From Prostheceraeus crozeri (lineage: Eukaryota; Platyhelminthes; Polycladida; Euryleptidae), in contig CAJQUW010006115.1 of the NCBI GenBank assembly GCA_907163375.1, forward strand, positions 62,001-126,000: a stretch of DNA of 64,000 nucleotides, read 5' to 3'. Shown here piece after piece: positions 47,561 to 59,473 of the stretch; the stretch's first letter is position 1; each line of letters begins with the position of its first letter. Position numbers and translations under genes: made by a program. The notes beneath the pieces are model-generated. The model was not told the origin of the DNA, made no database searches, and saw nothing but the letters and a program-made list of their open reading frames with translations.

Positions 47561-48204
47561 AAAAACGCAACACACCATCCCACAGCTCAGTATAAATATT
47601 GTAACAAAATATATAATCTATATAGAGAAAATTTCATTTTGAAGTATCAAGGTTCAGCTGTGGAGTACGAAGTGTAATCACGTCATTCTACGATTCATTA
47701 CCAGCAGGAGCAGCAGCATTATCCATGATCATCATTGATCCACAAATTTGCCGTAATTTCATTTGAAATTTACTTGAATGCCTGGCCTACAAAATCTATT
47801 TGCACTTTTTGAATTTTTGAAATAAAAAAACTTATGGATAAACATAAACATACCTATTTGTCAATATCCCAAGATGATTTGTGTAATATTTGCGGTTAAA
47901 AATTGCTGTAATTCCAAAGTGTCGTTCCAACAAAGCTTCAGTCAAGGAAGAGATGAATAAAGTTCATCTTTTGTAAACTGAAGTTCAACATTTTGAAATC
48001 GAAATTGAAGATGAAAGGAAATAGTATCAATGTTGCACAACGGTGGCAAGTATTGAACTTTTATTCTGAAAGTGGATGTTGCTAATTTTTTGCCGGTCTT
48101 CAATTGTGATGCTAACAATGAGATGTGCTGCATATTAAACACTACTTGTTTAATTGGATTGCAAAATTGCGATGCAAAGAGAATAAATCCATTATTTACA
48201 CAAT
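47561..48204. other. non-coding stretch
   Basis: AT-rich sequence downstream of the cysteine-rich peptide gene; nothing recognised. Confidence 0.4.
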
Positions 48205-48210
48205 TTTATT
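48205..48210 (-). terminator. AATAAA polyadenylation signal for the cysteine-rich peptide gene
   Basis: On the minus strand AATAAA lies about 42 bp beyond the stop codon at 48252-48254. Confidence 0.5.
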
Positions 48211-48251
48211 AATTTATCGCCAATCACCAGATGAAAATCAGTCTGAATGGC

Positions 48252-50091
48252 TTATGCCTCAGGTTTTTCAGGCGCAACATCGATTTCACCTTCGTCATCT
48301 TTCAAACATCTGACAAGGCAGGTAGCTGCGTCTTTGCCGCATTCGCTGGAATAGCAAGCGACGATTAAATTCCAGGAGCCTTTCTTGTAGCATGTTGAGA
48401 AGATTCCACACGTGGCACTGGTGAGGCCGCATCCAGTGAAGCATCTCCACTCGAGGGCGGAATATCCTTCGCGTTGGAGTCGTGCAGGAGAGGCGACGAC
48501 GCAGGCAACGACCAAGGCGAGGACGAGGAGGAACTGAAAAATAATCATGCATTGATGTTCAACGGAAGTCTCTATGTGCATTTGTTAAACAGAATTGATG
48601 CAGATAAAAGATGAAACTTGATTAAATTATTTTGATGTCACTATCTACATTTGAAATAGGCCTATGCAAACAGAATACAATAATAAAAGTTATCATCAAA
48701 ATTACTGTGTCTTACTGACCCTCTGAAAACGAAGAGAAATTGCTATAGTACGTTTCTGGTATGCTAAAAAACGACAATCGGCGACTTCTTGTATAGAGTG
48801 AAAGGACTTTTAAGTTACGCGGTTAAGGGTCTACGTTTTGATGTGTGAAAGCAGCTCTAATAATTATTTTGGATAGAGAGAAAGGAACAAGCGATGAACA
48901 AGCCCATCAAATGTACGCGCATATTTACTCATCATCATGCTTTCACATGCAAGACAGATCTCTAGAAAAATCAAGAATTAATTGCAAGCAAGCAAAATTA
49001 ATGAACGCTGACGTCATTGGGATTCAAGGATTTCCAATTAATGACGATTAGTATCTTCGGATGTATCCCTTGCCTATATCAGTAAGCAAGAAAATGCAGA
49101 TTTGCATTTTAGTGTTTCTGCAAAAATGATGAGGATGACGGAACAAAAGATGAATACAAGCGGTAACTTTCAAAGAAGATGATCTTCACTTCTTCAACCG
49201 ATTCAGGGCATCAATCACCAATGAACTGCATTTTATAGATTTGTTAATGAACAGTAAAAATAATCTATTTTCTTTATGAATATGTGAGGATGTTTAACTG
49301 CTCAGCATCACCCTTTGTTACCACTTCTTACAGGGGTCTTACAGCCTTGATCATTCGTATCCGCTGATTTTGATGACAACAACAATGGTTATTATTATCA
49401 TAGGTATGAGACATCATTGTATATATGCACTGATGTCTATGTCCACAATGATGGTGTGTTATTGAGTATTTTCGAATGTAGAAAATGATATGTATATGTT
49501 CATACTAATGCTGCATCTGATGATTTTATTATTATAAGGCCTTCCTAGTTTTGAGAAACTCAAAATGTAGATAATCAATGACTTGTAAATACGCAATTGA
49601 ATGCCCAAAAGCTTTCTATAAGTGTCAAGTCAAAATGGTGTTTTTAAAACTGTCCATGGGAGAACCGGAAAATAGTATTTTAATATCAGAGGCGTGTTCA
49701 GCAACATCTAAAACCTGGTTTTTGTTGAAATTTTAGCCAGAAAGTCAATTCTCCGACACTTCGTGGAATTAGGCCTATCTAGGCCATGACACAAATTGAT
49801 TGAGCTTGCTGAAAAGTTGACAACAACAATTCAAGTGTTCCTGCATTGTATTTATTATAATGTATCCAGTGCAATTTTACTGTCTTAGGGGCACTGCAGT
49901 TTTGTAGGCCTATTCTGCTTAAATCAAATGACATGATAGAATTAGCAGATGATAGATGATCGCATACAAAAGTTGACAGAATTGGAAATATAGAATAGCA
50001 TGATATTAACGAGCGCCTAATTAAAAAATCCAAGACTATCTTCACTATTACATATAACTGCAAAATGATAAGAAAGAAAACTCACTTTCAT
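48252..50091 (-). CDS. secreted eight-cysteine peptide, two exons
   Basis: Exon 1 is the ATG AAA at 50086-50091, followed directly by GTGAGT. Exon 2 (48252-48533) follows ATTATTTTTCAG in phase 0. The joined product is 95 residues: MK plus FLLVLALVVACVVAS form a textbook signal peptide, then a mature part of roughly 75 residues. Its eight cysteines are spaced C-3-C-6-C-5-C-11-C-4-C-6-C-3-C, nearly a mirror, and two halves resemble each other (C-GLTSAT-C and C-GKDAAT-C). The tail is acidic (KDDEGEIDVAPEKPEA). The family is not recognised; an antimicrobial, toxin-like or signalling peptide are all possible. Upstream of exon 1 a TAAATATATTC element (about 50125-50135) could be a TATA box. An ATG within exon 2's own reading (about 48552) is excluded because it lies before the acceptor. 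The gene looks intact. Confidence 0.75.
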
Positions 50092-50139
50092 TGTGTTTAC
50101 TCAACAGATGAATGACACTAGAGAATATATTTAATCTTA

Positions 50140-52300
50140 AATAGCTTTCTGAATTGAAAACACATGTCACTTTTAGGAGATAAAGTTTCTGTCATGTGCC
50201 GCATAGTGATACGATGGAATTTTTGCATCATTAATAAAATATCAGGTCATGGCAATACAACAATTAGCAAATTAACAGGCGCGTCGTGATAGCAGCAAGA
50301 CATAGCCTCTGACTTCAAACAGTTCGAAGAGCTGTTCGGTGCAAATTTATAAAAAAATGTATTTGCGATCTAATTAATGCTGATTTATAAACATTTGCAG
50401 AAATTCCCATCTACATTCAATTTTAATGATGTTGGTATAATCTTGTAAACTGATAATATGTTGAAACTTTGATTACAGCTGCTATGCTTCAAAAGCAAAC
50501 AAATTAGCATCCGATTTATTATCCAAAAACAATTCATCCTAATTATTGTTGTTTTGAAGTCACGTTTTAAATCGATGGTTTACAACGTGCTTTTCTTGAT
50601 TCGAGAAATGGGATCTCCTGTTTTCTACTCCTTTCTACAGTGTGAAATTTTAAATGATTAAATGCGATAAAAGATTAACTTATTCAGACTAATGAATATT
50701 GCTTTTGAATGACCAGATTTTGTGAGTTTCATGCTTATGTAATAATATTCTTGACCATGTCCATATCAGCGATTACTTAAGATCAATTACATCATGTTTC
50801 ATTTATCTAAAATCAGACGAATTGAGTAGCTGCATTGTCAAAGTGGAAATCAGCATATTTTCAATCGTAATTTGAAGCAGACTTCTAGCAATTATATCTA
50901 CAAGGAGGGCTTTTTAAAATTAGTTATTCAATAACAGGATCATTATATCAGGACTTTGTTGAAGTGTTGGTCTGTGTTTAGAAAGATTGTAGACATTAAA
51001 AAGTAAGCGAAAGGCAAAAGAATTTTGGGTTCAAGTCTTTGAGACGAAAATGTTCCTCAAAAATGCTATTTTTTAACACTCAAGTCAAAAGCGTACCTTA
51101 AGTTAAATGATGGATTGAACCACGTATTAAGACGAAGATCTGCAAGTAGAACATGAATTTATGAAAGAAAAAAATGTGAAATTATGAAAATAATGTTTTT
51201 TGTGATCATGGCTTCAAATTTCATGCTTGTATAAAGATATTTTAATCCATTCACCAAACAGTTTTGTGCTGAAAGAAAATACTATGGTAAGACAACACTA
51301 ATTGATCATTATAAAATACTATGTGCTGTTTACATGTATTTGATAGTCATTACAATTGCATATTTATGCAGTGACGTTCATGACCATGTACACATGAATC
51401 AGTAATACATAAATTATTATGTTGAACGCTTCTCTAACATCAATTGTTGAATAAATATCTATAGTAAAATACAGAAATTTTAGTGTTTTTTGGAGTAATT
51501 CTTGTCTTTTGTACTTTGTGGTCAAAATATAGGTCTATTGTCAATGTTCTACACACCATTCAATTGGTCCTCGTCTTCTTTAACCGAAAATGTCTTTATT
51601 TTTAAGTTTCATGCAGGATTTTTGGCATAAAAATTCATTTGAAATTATGGAAATGAACTTCATCAACCGCATAATGCTTGCTGCTGATCCGCATAATCCA
51701 AATGCTTGCTGCAGAGGACAACTGTTTCTCGTAGAAGATTTTATGAGTTCGAAGTAGGCCAGCGGTATGACAAGGTAAGGAGACACTGAAATTCGAGTGA
51801 ATTTAAGCCTACTGACACACTCGATATCATTCATCAAGTATGTTCCTGATTTTTCAGTGTTAACAGACTCGCTTTATTCTTGCATTGTTGCTCATCGGTA
51901 TGTATTCGCACGGTTAATTCAGCTTCTACTTGATAGGTAAAATGCATGAACAGATTGTTTCCGGAAATGCTGTTCTTGTCTATTCATGGAGTTTTCGAGC
52001 AGCGCGACTTTGACGAATGGACGAAACATCATGTACAATCATATGTTTAAAAAATCTTGGAAATACTTATGAAGCAATACTACATGAACACTAAATATTA
52101 CAATTTTTTTGAATTTATTATTGTTGAAATGTTTCGCACATGTGTCAAAGTCGTGCTCATTCTCGATAACTCAATTAACAGGTAAACACAGCATTTTTCA
52201 TAAATAGAATAACTGTTCATATGTTTTCATACTCATGCAGCAGTTGAATCTAGCCGGACACATGAAAGAGTAACAATATGAGAATAGAACGAGTCAGATA
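50140..52300. other. non-coding stretch upstream of the peptide gene
   Basis: No gene recognised. An 85-codon minus-strand frame at 51580-51837 is unsupported. Confidence 0.4.
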
Positions 52301-52329
52301 TCGCCGCAATATTAGAACTACGCCCTCAA

Positions 52330-52790
52330 TCGAGTTCGAAATTTAATGTAATCACGCTTCTTCGCTCTCGATCAAGAGCGATGTATTGACAATCACGCTA
52401 ATTTGTGCTCGATCGAGTGCGAAAAGTGAAAATCGCGTTTGATCGTACATTAAGTCGACCAATGTTTGCTAATGGGAGGCTACGGTGGGATTAGGTTGAC
52501 CAATATAAGCTATCGGCGGCAGCTGAATGTTACGTCGGCTTAAAGAGGCAATAAAGTGGGATTAAATTGGCGTTTGTTGGCATAAGGATGGCTAGAGCGG
52601 CGCTTGGATGGCCATCGCACGAAAATATGTTGGATTACGTTGGTTTAAGACCGGTTCTAGGTTGGATTGCCTTCATAGAACCAATGTAGGCCCGCTGTAT
52701 GATTTTCCAACTTTTGACCATTGTAAATGGCCAATGAAGGTCCAACGTAGTACCAACGTATCTGTGTTACTTGGGATATCCGATGGACGA
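52330..52790. repeat. degenerate GTTGGATT/ACGTTGG repeat
   Basis: First, ATCGAGTTCGAA and CTCGATCGAGTGCGAA words alternate with AATCACGC. From about 52470, words such as GGATTACGTTGG, GGTTGGATTGCC and CCAACGTA recur loosely. The composition is typical of short-word transposon interiors in marine invertebrates. The chance open frame across it is not a gene. Confidence 0.5.
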
Positions 52791-53056
52791 CGCCTTATGA
52801 CTTTTCCTGTGTAACAGCGTGATGGACGATGGAATATAACTTTTGGCTGATGATTTTTCTTTGTGATAGGTTGTACTCTTTTCTACATGCAATCAAAGGA
52901 AAATCACAGATGGAAGGTGGAAGAGCCTTATTTTGTGTGACAGCGGCCTTAACCTACTAAATTTTCCTACCTCGATTCCGTCTGGCAGATTATCACTATA
53001 AAGGACAGGAACAATAAACATTCCGGATGAGTCAAAAGTATTTGCCAACTGTAAAG

Positions 53057-53771
53057 CAGGGATGCGGAGTCCCATCATTTTGATAGGACTCCGACTCCGG
53101 GTGTCAAGTAAATAAAGCCTTTTATGAAAAATTAACTGGTAACCTACATCATAGATCATTATAGGCTTACCTTTACCTATATTTAGTGATCATTGCTGTA
53201 TCAATTATCAATCATTTTCGACGAAAGTTGATCAAATGTCGCTTTCAGTTGGATGCATACGACTCGGCTCCTTCAATTTTCTTGATGTGTGCTTCACATG
53301 GTTTTTCTCCAGTCTCTAATAAGCAGGAAAATCCCCATTCTTCTCCAAAAAATATGAGTACACTTTCGATTTGAATATGCGCTTTAGAGGAGCCATCACA
53401 CACGAGTAACGTGAGGGTAAGAGGTAATGTCTAGTATTTCATTTTTGTCTCTGATGTGACCTTTGGCGCTCAGGTGTGATTGAGGCTAGGAAGGCTTGTC
53501 TTCTCTACTAAATCACCGAGTGAAAAGACAATCCTTTTTTCACTATCACGGTTCATTCCCTCAACTATTACAAGCTTTGCATGCAGTGCTGTCTCTGTAC
53601 TTTTGTTTGACGGAAAAAGTTGATATCAACACAGTGACAGCAGTGCACGAGAATAAATAATTTGTTTGTATTATGTTTCGGGTCTAGTTATAGGCCGGAG
53701 TCTGGAGTTCGACTCCGACTCCGACTCCAGCAAAAATGATAGGACTCCGGGACTCCGACTCTGCATCCCTG
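53057..53771. mobile_element. hAT-type non-autonomous element (715 bp)
   Basis: Begins CAGGGATGCGGAGTC and ends GACTCTGCATCCCTG. A perfect 8-bp duplication CTGTAAAG flanks it (53049-53056 and 53772-53779). Subterminal GACTCCGACTCCG words occur at both ends. No transposase is seen. Same family as 45346-45438. Confidence 0.92.
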
Positions 53772-53779
53772 CTGTAAAG

Positions 53780-55548
53780 AACATCTTAATTCATTGAAAA
53801 CATGCACTACATTTATAGAGTAAGTATCCTACCCTATGATTACACTCATTTGCAAGTAGGATCACATCATATATCATTAAAGAAGTCAAAAGTCGAAAAG
53901 TCCGCCATCATTGTCTAAGGAAGTCCGACGGCAACAATTTTGCCTCTCTCAGTTCATCTGCTGAATTGAAACGCTCCACTCACGTACACTTATGATAGCA
54001 GCCAATAGTCGCAAGCACTCACGTCAGGTGATCTGACAAGTGCTTCAAGTGATTCAATTGGACCACTCCGCCCTATCCACGGATTGGACAAAGAATTATC
54101 CAAGACTCCTCTTGTGGAGGAGCGATGTCTTCATGGGGCAGCATTTTTCGCCCTCTCCCAACTTTTTCAGAGAGAATAGAGCAATATCGTAATCGCATTT
54201 AATTTAATTTCATTACAAGAGAATAGAAGGAAGAAAACGTTTTCAAAAATCGTTTCTTCTTTGGATGAACGGCCACCACACCGTAACAGCTAATGCACGT
54301 CCGCAATATCAGACTTACAGTTCGGCCAGGATTACAAATGCACAAATGCATTTCATTGAATTTTCAGATTCCCAGTAATGATCATTAAGTTTATTCAGGT
54401 CAACATCAAGATTGCAGAAAAACTTGTTTTTCTTTCGAATGCGGGATATCTTGTTAACTTCAAACATCCTCTTCGCAAAATTGAGCTCTTCTTCAGCAAT
54501 ATAACAGGTGAATATAAATAAATTTCGTTTATTGTCAAAATTCACTGAACTGTTCATGGAACAGAGAAATTGTGCATCTGTGGAAGTCCGTTGCTTACAA
54601 AAAGCATTGGAAGAAGCCTACATAGAAATTATTTGCTCATTTTCACTTCAATAGGTTGCTAAGAGCTTCGTGATTATTAATATGTTGCTGAATTGGCAGA
54701 CTTTTGACTCACTTGTTGTTTCAATGTGCGTGTGAAGATATAGCTAATGTGATACTAGATTCTAAGAAACTGCATGTACGGGAAATGAATTAATGATTGA
54801 TATACTTGGAATAATACCTATCGACTGTAAGTATCCTAGCCATCTAAATAATCGATTGCAGTGCATCCAAATATGACAAAATCTCTGTGTATATGTTGTC
54901 TAAGTCACTGAAAAGTTGTAAAGAAAACCGAAGAAACACGCTTATTTAACAAAGGAAATGATTTAATACGTGGATTTGGTACTCATGGGTCATCTCCGGA
55001 CTAGCAGATCGGATTAGCACTTTTTGAATTAGGGGCAATAGCTTGAAGTGCAGCGATGTCTGCAACTTGATTTGACTTCGTCTGACCACATCGTCTGAGC
55101 AGAAAGCACTTGAGGTCAACGAAGTCATTTCGAATCAACTTGTGAAGTGATAATGACCAGGCCACATTCCTTACACTAACATTTTTAACTTGGAAAAGGT
55201 GTGGTAGGGTAGTGGTGGTGGGAAGATTTCAAATAGCAGTGGATGAGACTAAGAGGCAGAGAGAACAATGCACACACGAGTAACAATAATGCGTCGAACA
55301 GACGAAGTCAAATCAAGCCGTTGATATCGATACACTTCACGCTGTCGTCTCTAATGCCAAAAGTACTAGTCCAATCTGCATAAAATTTTGTATATGGGTA
55401 GAAAACATGCATTGAAGTTTGGTGACGATTGATTCAGTTTTGCAGATTTTAGATATATTTGAAAACTTGGGGGAGATAACCTGTAAGTACCGTGGATTTT
55501 TAACAATTTATGTTCTTAAACCCTAGTATGGCATCTATCCACCGAGCA
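53780..55548. other. non-coding stretch
   Basis: Nothing recognised. Confidence 0.4.
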
Positions 55549-55932
55549 TCAACCAAAAAAGTTTACTAAACGACTTCCGTGCAAAATATAGGCGATTTGA
55601 ACTGTGTCGCAATTAGGCTGCTGAGAGACTGTATTGTGATGAAGGCAAACTTTCGCCCACCACAACCCCTGTAGCTGCAGCGGTCTCAGAAATACTCTTA
55701 AGAATGATGAATACTTAACATCAGAGGCGCTCTTTAGTTGAGATATTTCAGCTTCTTTATAATTCGCAGGATAAACGATGCTACTGTTGCAAGGCCTTGG
55801 AAGTAGAATTCCGAAAATTGTCTGCTGTTTCAGAATCGCATTCACTGACGAAAAACATGCGATCAACAAATATAAAATCACTGCCAATCGGAAATTGAAA
55901 GCTTTGGAGACAATGCATGTTTGATAGGCCAA
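55549..55932 (-). other. open frame with hydrophobic start, unidentified
   Basis: The minus strand is open for about 127 codons, with a hydrophobic segment FRLAVILYLLIACFSSVNA near the N terminus that would serve as a signal peptide, followed by about 95 residues with three cysteines (PRPCNSS, KVCLHH, PNCDTV). No family, splice sites or conserved spacing supports it. Alternative frames over the same bases are also open. Probably chance. Confidence 0.18.
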
Positions 55933-56307
55933 GCATAAAAGAAAAAAAATTCCAGAAAGGCAAATGCGTGAATTTCAGTGACTTTTGATAGCGGAGTTAC
56001 ACAGCAAAGAGATGATGTCACGTCACGTTCTCCTGACAAGCTTACGAACTTACTTCCTACGCCTACTGCCATTCAAAAATGATCAAAGAAGAGTGCGAGC
56101 CATGATCTGAATACGATTTGAGCATTTTAATGGCATTCAATGTTTCTTCCCGGATAGCTTGCAATGCATCTACGATAATTGAGCAAACTGCCTGTGTTAT
56201 TTGAAAACACGAGACGCGCGCGAAGCGTCGATTTCTCTGAGTAACATAGACGTTGAGTTCAATTACAGTTGAAAGCTCGAAAAGTTTTTCGGCATTAAGT
56301 TTTCTGC

Positions 56308-56736
56308 ATGATATTGAGTTCTTGCACTAGTGAGAGGAACTGCGATGATATCTCAATACATTCAATACATACAGTAGAACAAGGTACAGGTCTAACAGGC
56401 GACAATCATCAACCAGCATATATCCTGGCTCCATCTTGGTCATTTGGACAGTCAGCCGCTTTTGATATTACTGTGATGCACCCGCTCAGCCCCAATATAA
56501 ATGATGGAGCGAGCACCTCAGAGGAATGCCTTAAAGCAGTTGAAGAGAGGAAGCACCTAACCAACGACGAGAAATGCCACCAGCTCGGTTGGAAGTGTAT
56601 TCCGTTAGCTGTAACAGTCTACGGTGTGTGGGGCGATGAGGCGACAGTGACATTTGAACGGATAGCAGACCGAAAAGCCCTTCAAATGAATGCAAACCAC
56701 AATGCCATTCGCAGAGAGATGAATCTCTCTTGCTAG
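56308..56736 (+). mobile_element. mobile-element nuclease-like fragment
   Basis: A 142-codon frame, less AT-rich than its flanks, contains LTGDNHQPAYILAPSW, then AAFDITVMHPLSP, EERKHLTNDEKCHQLGWKC and IPLAVTVYGVWGDEA. I recall the same order in C-terminal segments of reverse-transcriptase-related proteins that are repetitive in sponge, cnidarian and echinoderm genomes, where the P-A-x-x-L and AFD-x-TV blocks suit a restriction-type (PD-(D/E)XK) nuclease fold. Only this terminal domain is present, so it is a fragment. The exact element family is not settled. Confidence 0.45.
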
Positions 56737-57640
56737 GTCTAATGCAAGGATTTTGTTGGCCAGAACTATCCGAAGAATTAATTTCGCTTGTTTTCTTTTT
56801 ATTTATATATAGGTTTTAGGTCTCGTTGAACATTTTGTCTCCATCCTTTATTTTAGCTAAGTCAGGGTTATAGGTATTGTTTGTTAAAAAATATGTTTGT
56901 ATTATTCTTTGATTTCATTTATGCAGATTTACAGTAGATTGCCATCGCAAGAGCCACTTTAAATGCATTGATAAAAATGCAACGAACTGCCATATATCAT
57001 GCTGGAAATCAATGCAGTCAGCTTTTGTTTCTGCCCAGTCAGCAAGTTCCTGCATGCCCTTTATATTTGATTGCATTTCTAGTGAGCAGTCGCGGTTAAA
57101 CAATATCAAAACAATATGATTTTTATCAAACTGTTGCGCTCAAATAGTTATCGCAGTAGCGTAGATCTTTTCAAAATGAAAGCAACTACAAATATACATG
57201 TAATTATCATTTTGACCATTTTCCATGAGTTGTGCTAGTCATAAAGCTACACGACACTTTATATCTATGCATTACAGTATATTGACGAAGATGCTTTTGA
57301 TGACATTCTATTGCTTTGCTTTATACATAGTGTAATATTTTGGCACTTTTACAAAGGCATCACTATTTTGCTTTACATCTTATTTGATAAGATAGCACAG
57401 TCCCAATCCTCACTTCACAGAACAGTCAACCAGTCTTGATTAAAAAAAGAACGCGTCGTTTACTGGGAGCAGCAAACAAAATGTGACTTAATAAAATGAT
57501 GAGAATTTTCCTGAAGATTATTCAAGTTTCACTGTCAAACAGCGAGCGCATACAGCGAACGTATCAGCAGCGAATGTATAAGTGGGTGAGGATTGAAACT
57601 TTGAGGATTGATACTCTGTAGACGATAAGTACATAATGTT
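56737..57640. repeat. non-coding; pieces of dispersed repeats
   Basis: 57010-57110 resembles 6660-6760, and 57280-57385 resembles the outer parts of 47190-47560 (ATATTGACGAAGATG, GGCATCACTATTTTG). No gene seen. Confidence 0.4.
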
Positions 57641-57888
57641 CTAATTGTGATGAGGCTGAGTACTGAGTATGAGTACGTATATATGTTCTGATTGTGATGA
57701 GGATGAGTACGTATAGGTGTTCTAATTGTGATGAGGATGAGTACTGAGTATGAGTACGTATATATGTTCTAATTGTGATGAGGATGAGTACGTATAGATG
57801 TTCTAATTGTGATGAGTATGAGTACTGAGTATGAGTACGTATATATGTTCTAATTGTGATGAGGATGAGTACGTATAGATGTTCTAAT
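57641..57888 (+). repeat. minisatellite, compound unit of about 91 bp
   Basis: GATGAGGATGAGTACGTATA and GAGTACTGAGTATGAGTACG alternate with (A/G/T)TGTTCTAATTGTGATGAG for about 250 bp. The unit is itself built of two related halves. Confidence 0.85.
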
Positions 57889-59473
57889 GATCAACTTGTG
57901 ATTTTTATTGTTATGTTGAAGAATATCTGTGCATGGGTAATTGCTTTGAATGTTTAGAATGGCTTGTGTTCGATTGAGACAATTGTGACCATTGTGAAAA
58001 TTGATCATTCATTTCTGTTCTATGTTCTTTTTTTAAATTTCTGTCACACTCTTGAATGAATAGTCGTCCAACACCGTGGATTGTTGCAAGAGATCTTGGT
58101 TTTTCATTACGAGCTATAGAAACTGCTACAGACTTAGATGAAAACATTCGAGCTGGTGAACTAATTGAGCGGTTAATGGATTTTCTTGAATATACTACAA
58201 GACTAAATTTAGATCACAGTCTATGATTATCAAATTATAATGAGATACCTGAATTTAAGACAGCAATTTTTAAACAACGTGACGTGGCTGGGAAATCAGA
58301 AAAGAAACACTCGTCAAAAATTAATGTACATAGTTCTTCGGCAGGCCGTGGAATTAATTTGGATGAGAGGCAAAATTGGAAAACCAGACATTTGAATTGT
58401 TGTGCGAAGTGAACTGTGTTGAATGCTTTGAACGACCAAAGTCCATTCTCTTCTTCACATGTGAACAATTAGACTTATGTTCTCATTCTTATCATAAATA
58501 GAATGAGTATATAAAAAAAATGCCCTATATGTGCAGAGTTTGCAAGATCATATACGAATATGTATAGATCATGATGAATCATTAAGCTCGCTCTTCATTG
58601 ACTATCATTGCTTTAGCCTGGCTATAAGAGAGATGACGAATTGTTCCAGTTTCAATCATTCATCGAACAAGATTGAACATGACCTTCAGCAGCTATGTCC
58701 CTGTAGCACTTGTTCACCAGAGCCAGAAATTCACAGGATTTATATTTTATTGTAGTAACGATAAAATTGAAAGTTGGCGTATTTGCTGGTCCACCATCCG
58801 TGAGGATCAACGTGGCGGCGTGAGGATCAACTTGGTGACACTGCTAGGCTTCGGGTATACAATGCGAATCTTTTGCGTTTGTATGCCCAAATGTCATGTT
58901 GTAGGTGTTGTCCCCTTTCGAAGGACTTAGTGAATGATCTTGAACCGTTGATAATTGCAGTGAAAGAAACTTAAAGTGACATTGATGACTATAGACTACC
59001 ATCTGTTAATGTTTGAAGTGACATCGTGTATGTATTGAGCAACAAAGCTATTTGTAGTTTGAAGTGTCATCATAGTATGTATCAGTGGCGTCGTCTCCGT
59101 GCCTGCGAGGCCTTCGCCGCATACCCAGAAATAGTTATTTACGTTCATAAAACAAAGGTTCAAATAGTTTTCATTTCTTGTTTTTGAGAGCGTCTTTTCG
59201 TTTACAACTTTACATACACTTTACAGTTTCAAGTCACCACTCTCAAAAACGTTCAGTACGTTCAAATGCGTCAGACTTAATGCCGTCTTTGCACATCTAC
59301 ATGCAGCCTACTCAATATTACAGCATTCACTCATTTCATTTTATTGTATTTTAAGGAACCTACATTTACATTTATTCTTTTGATTTTACTTTACTTTTGA
59401 TTACTTCTGCCTTTGCAATTCGAATGTAATCGTAAATCAAAAGCCATTTACTGCTGATTACTGCAATATATAT
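57889..59473. other. non-coding stretch
   Basis: No gene recognised. It holds a 20-bp tandem duplication at 58800-58839 (GTGAGGATCAAC(G/T)TGG then (C/T)G(G/A)C). Confidence 0.4.

Noticed and set aside
48295-48552. 85-codon frame, arginine-rich, overlapping the peptide gene
   Set aside because: Alternative frame of exon 2 of the cysteine-rich peptide; the signal-peptide frame with matching exon 1 is far better supported.
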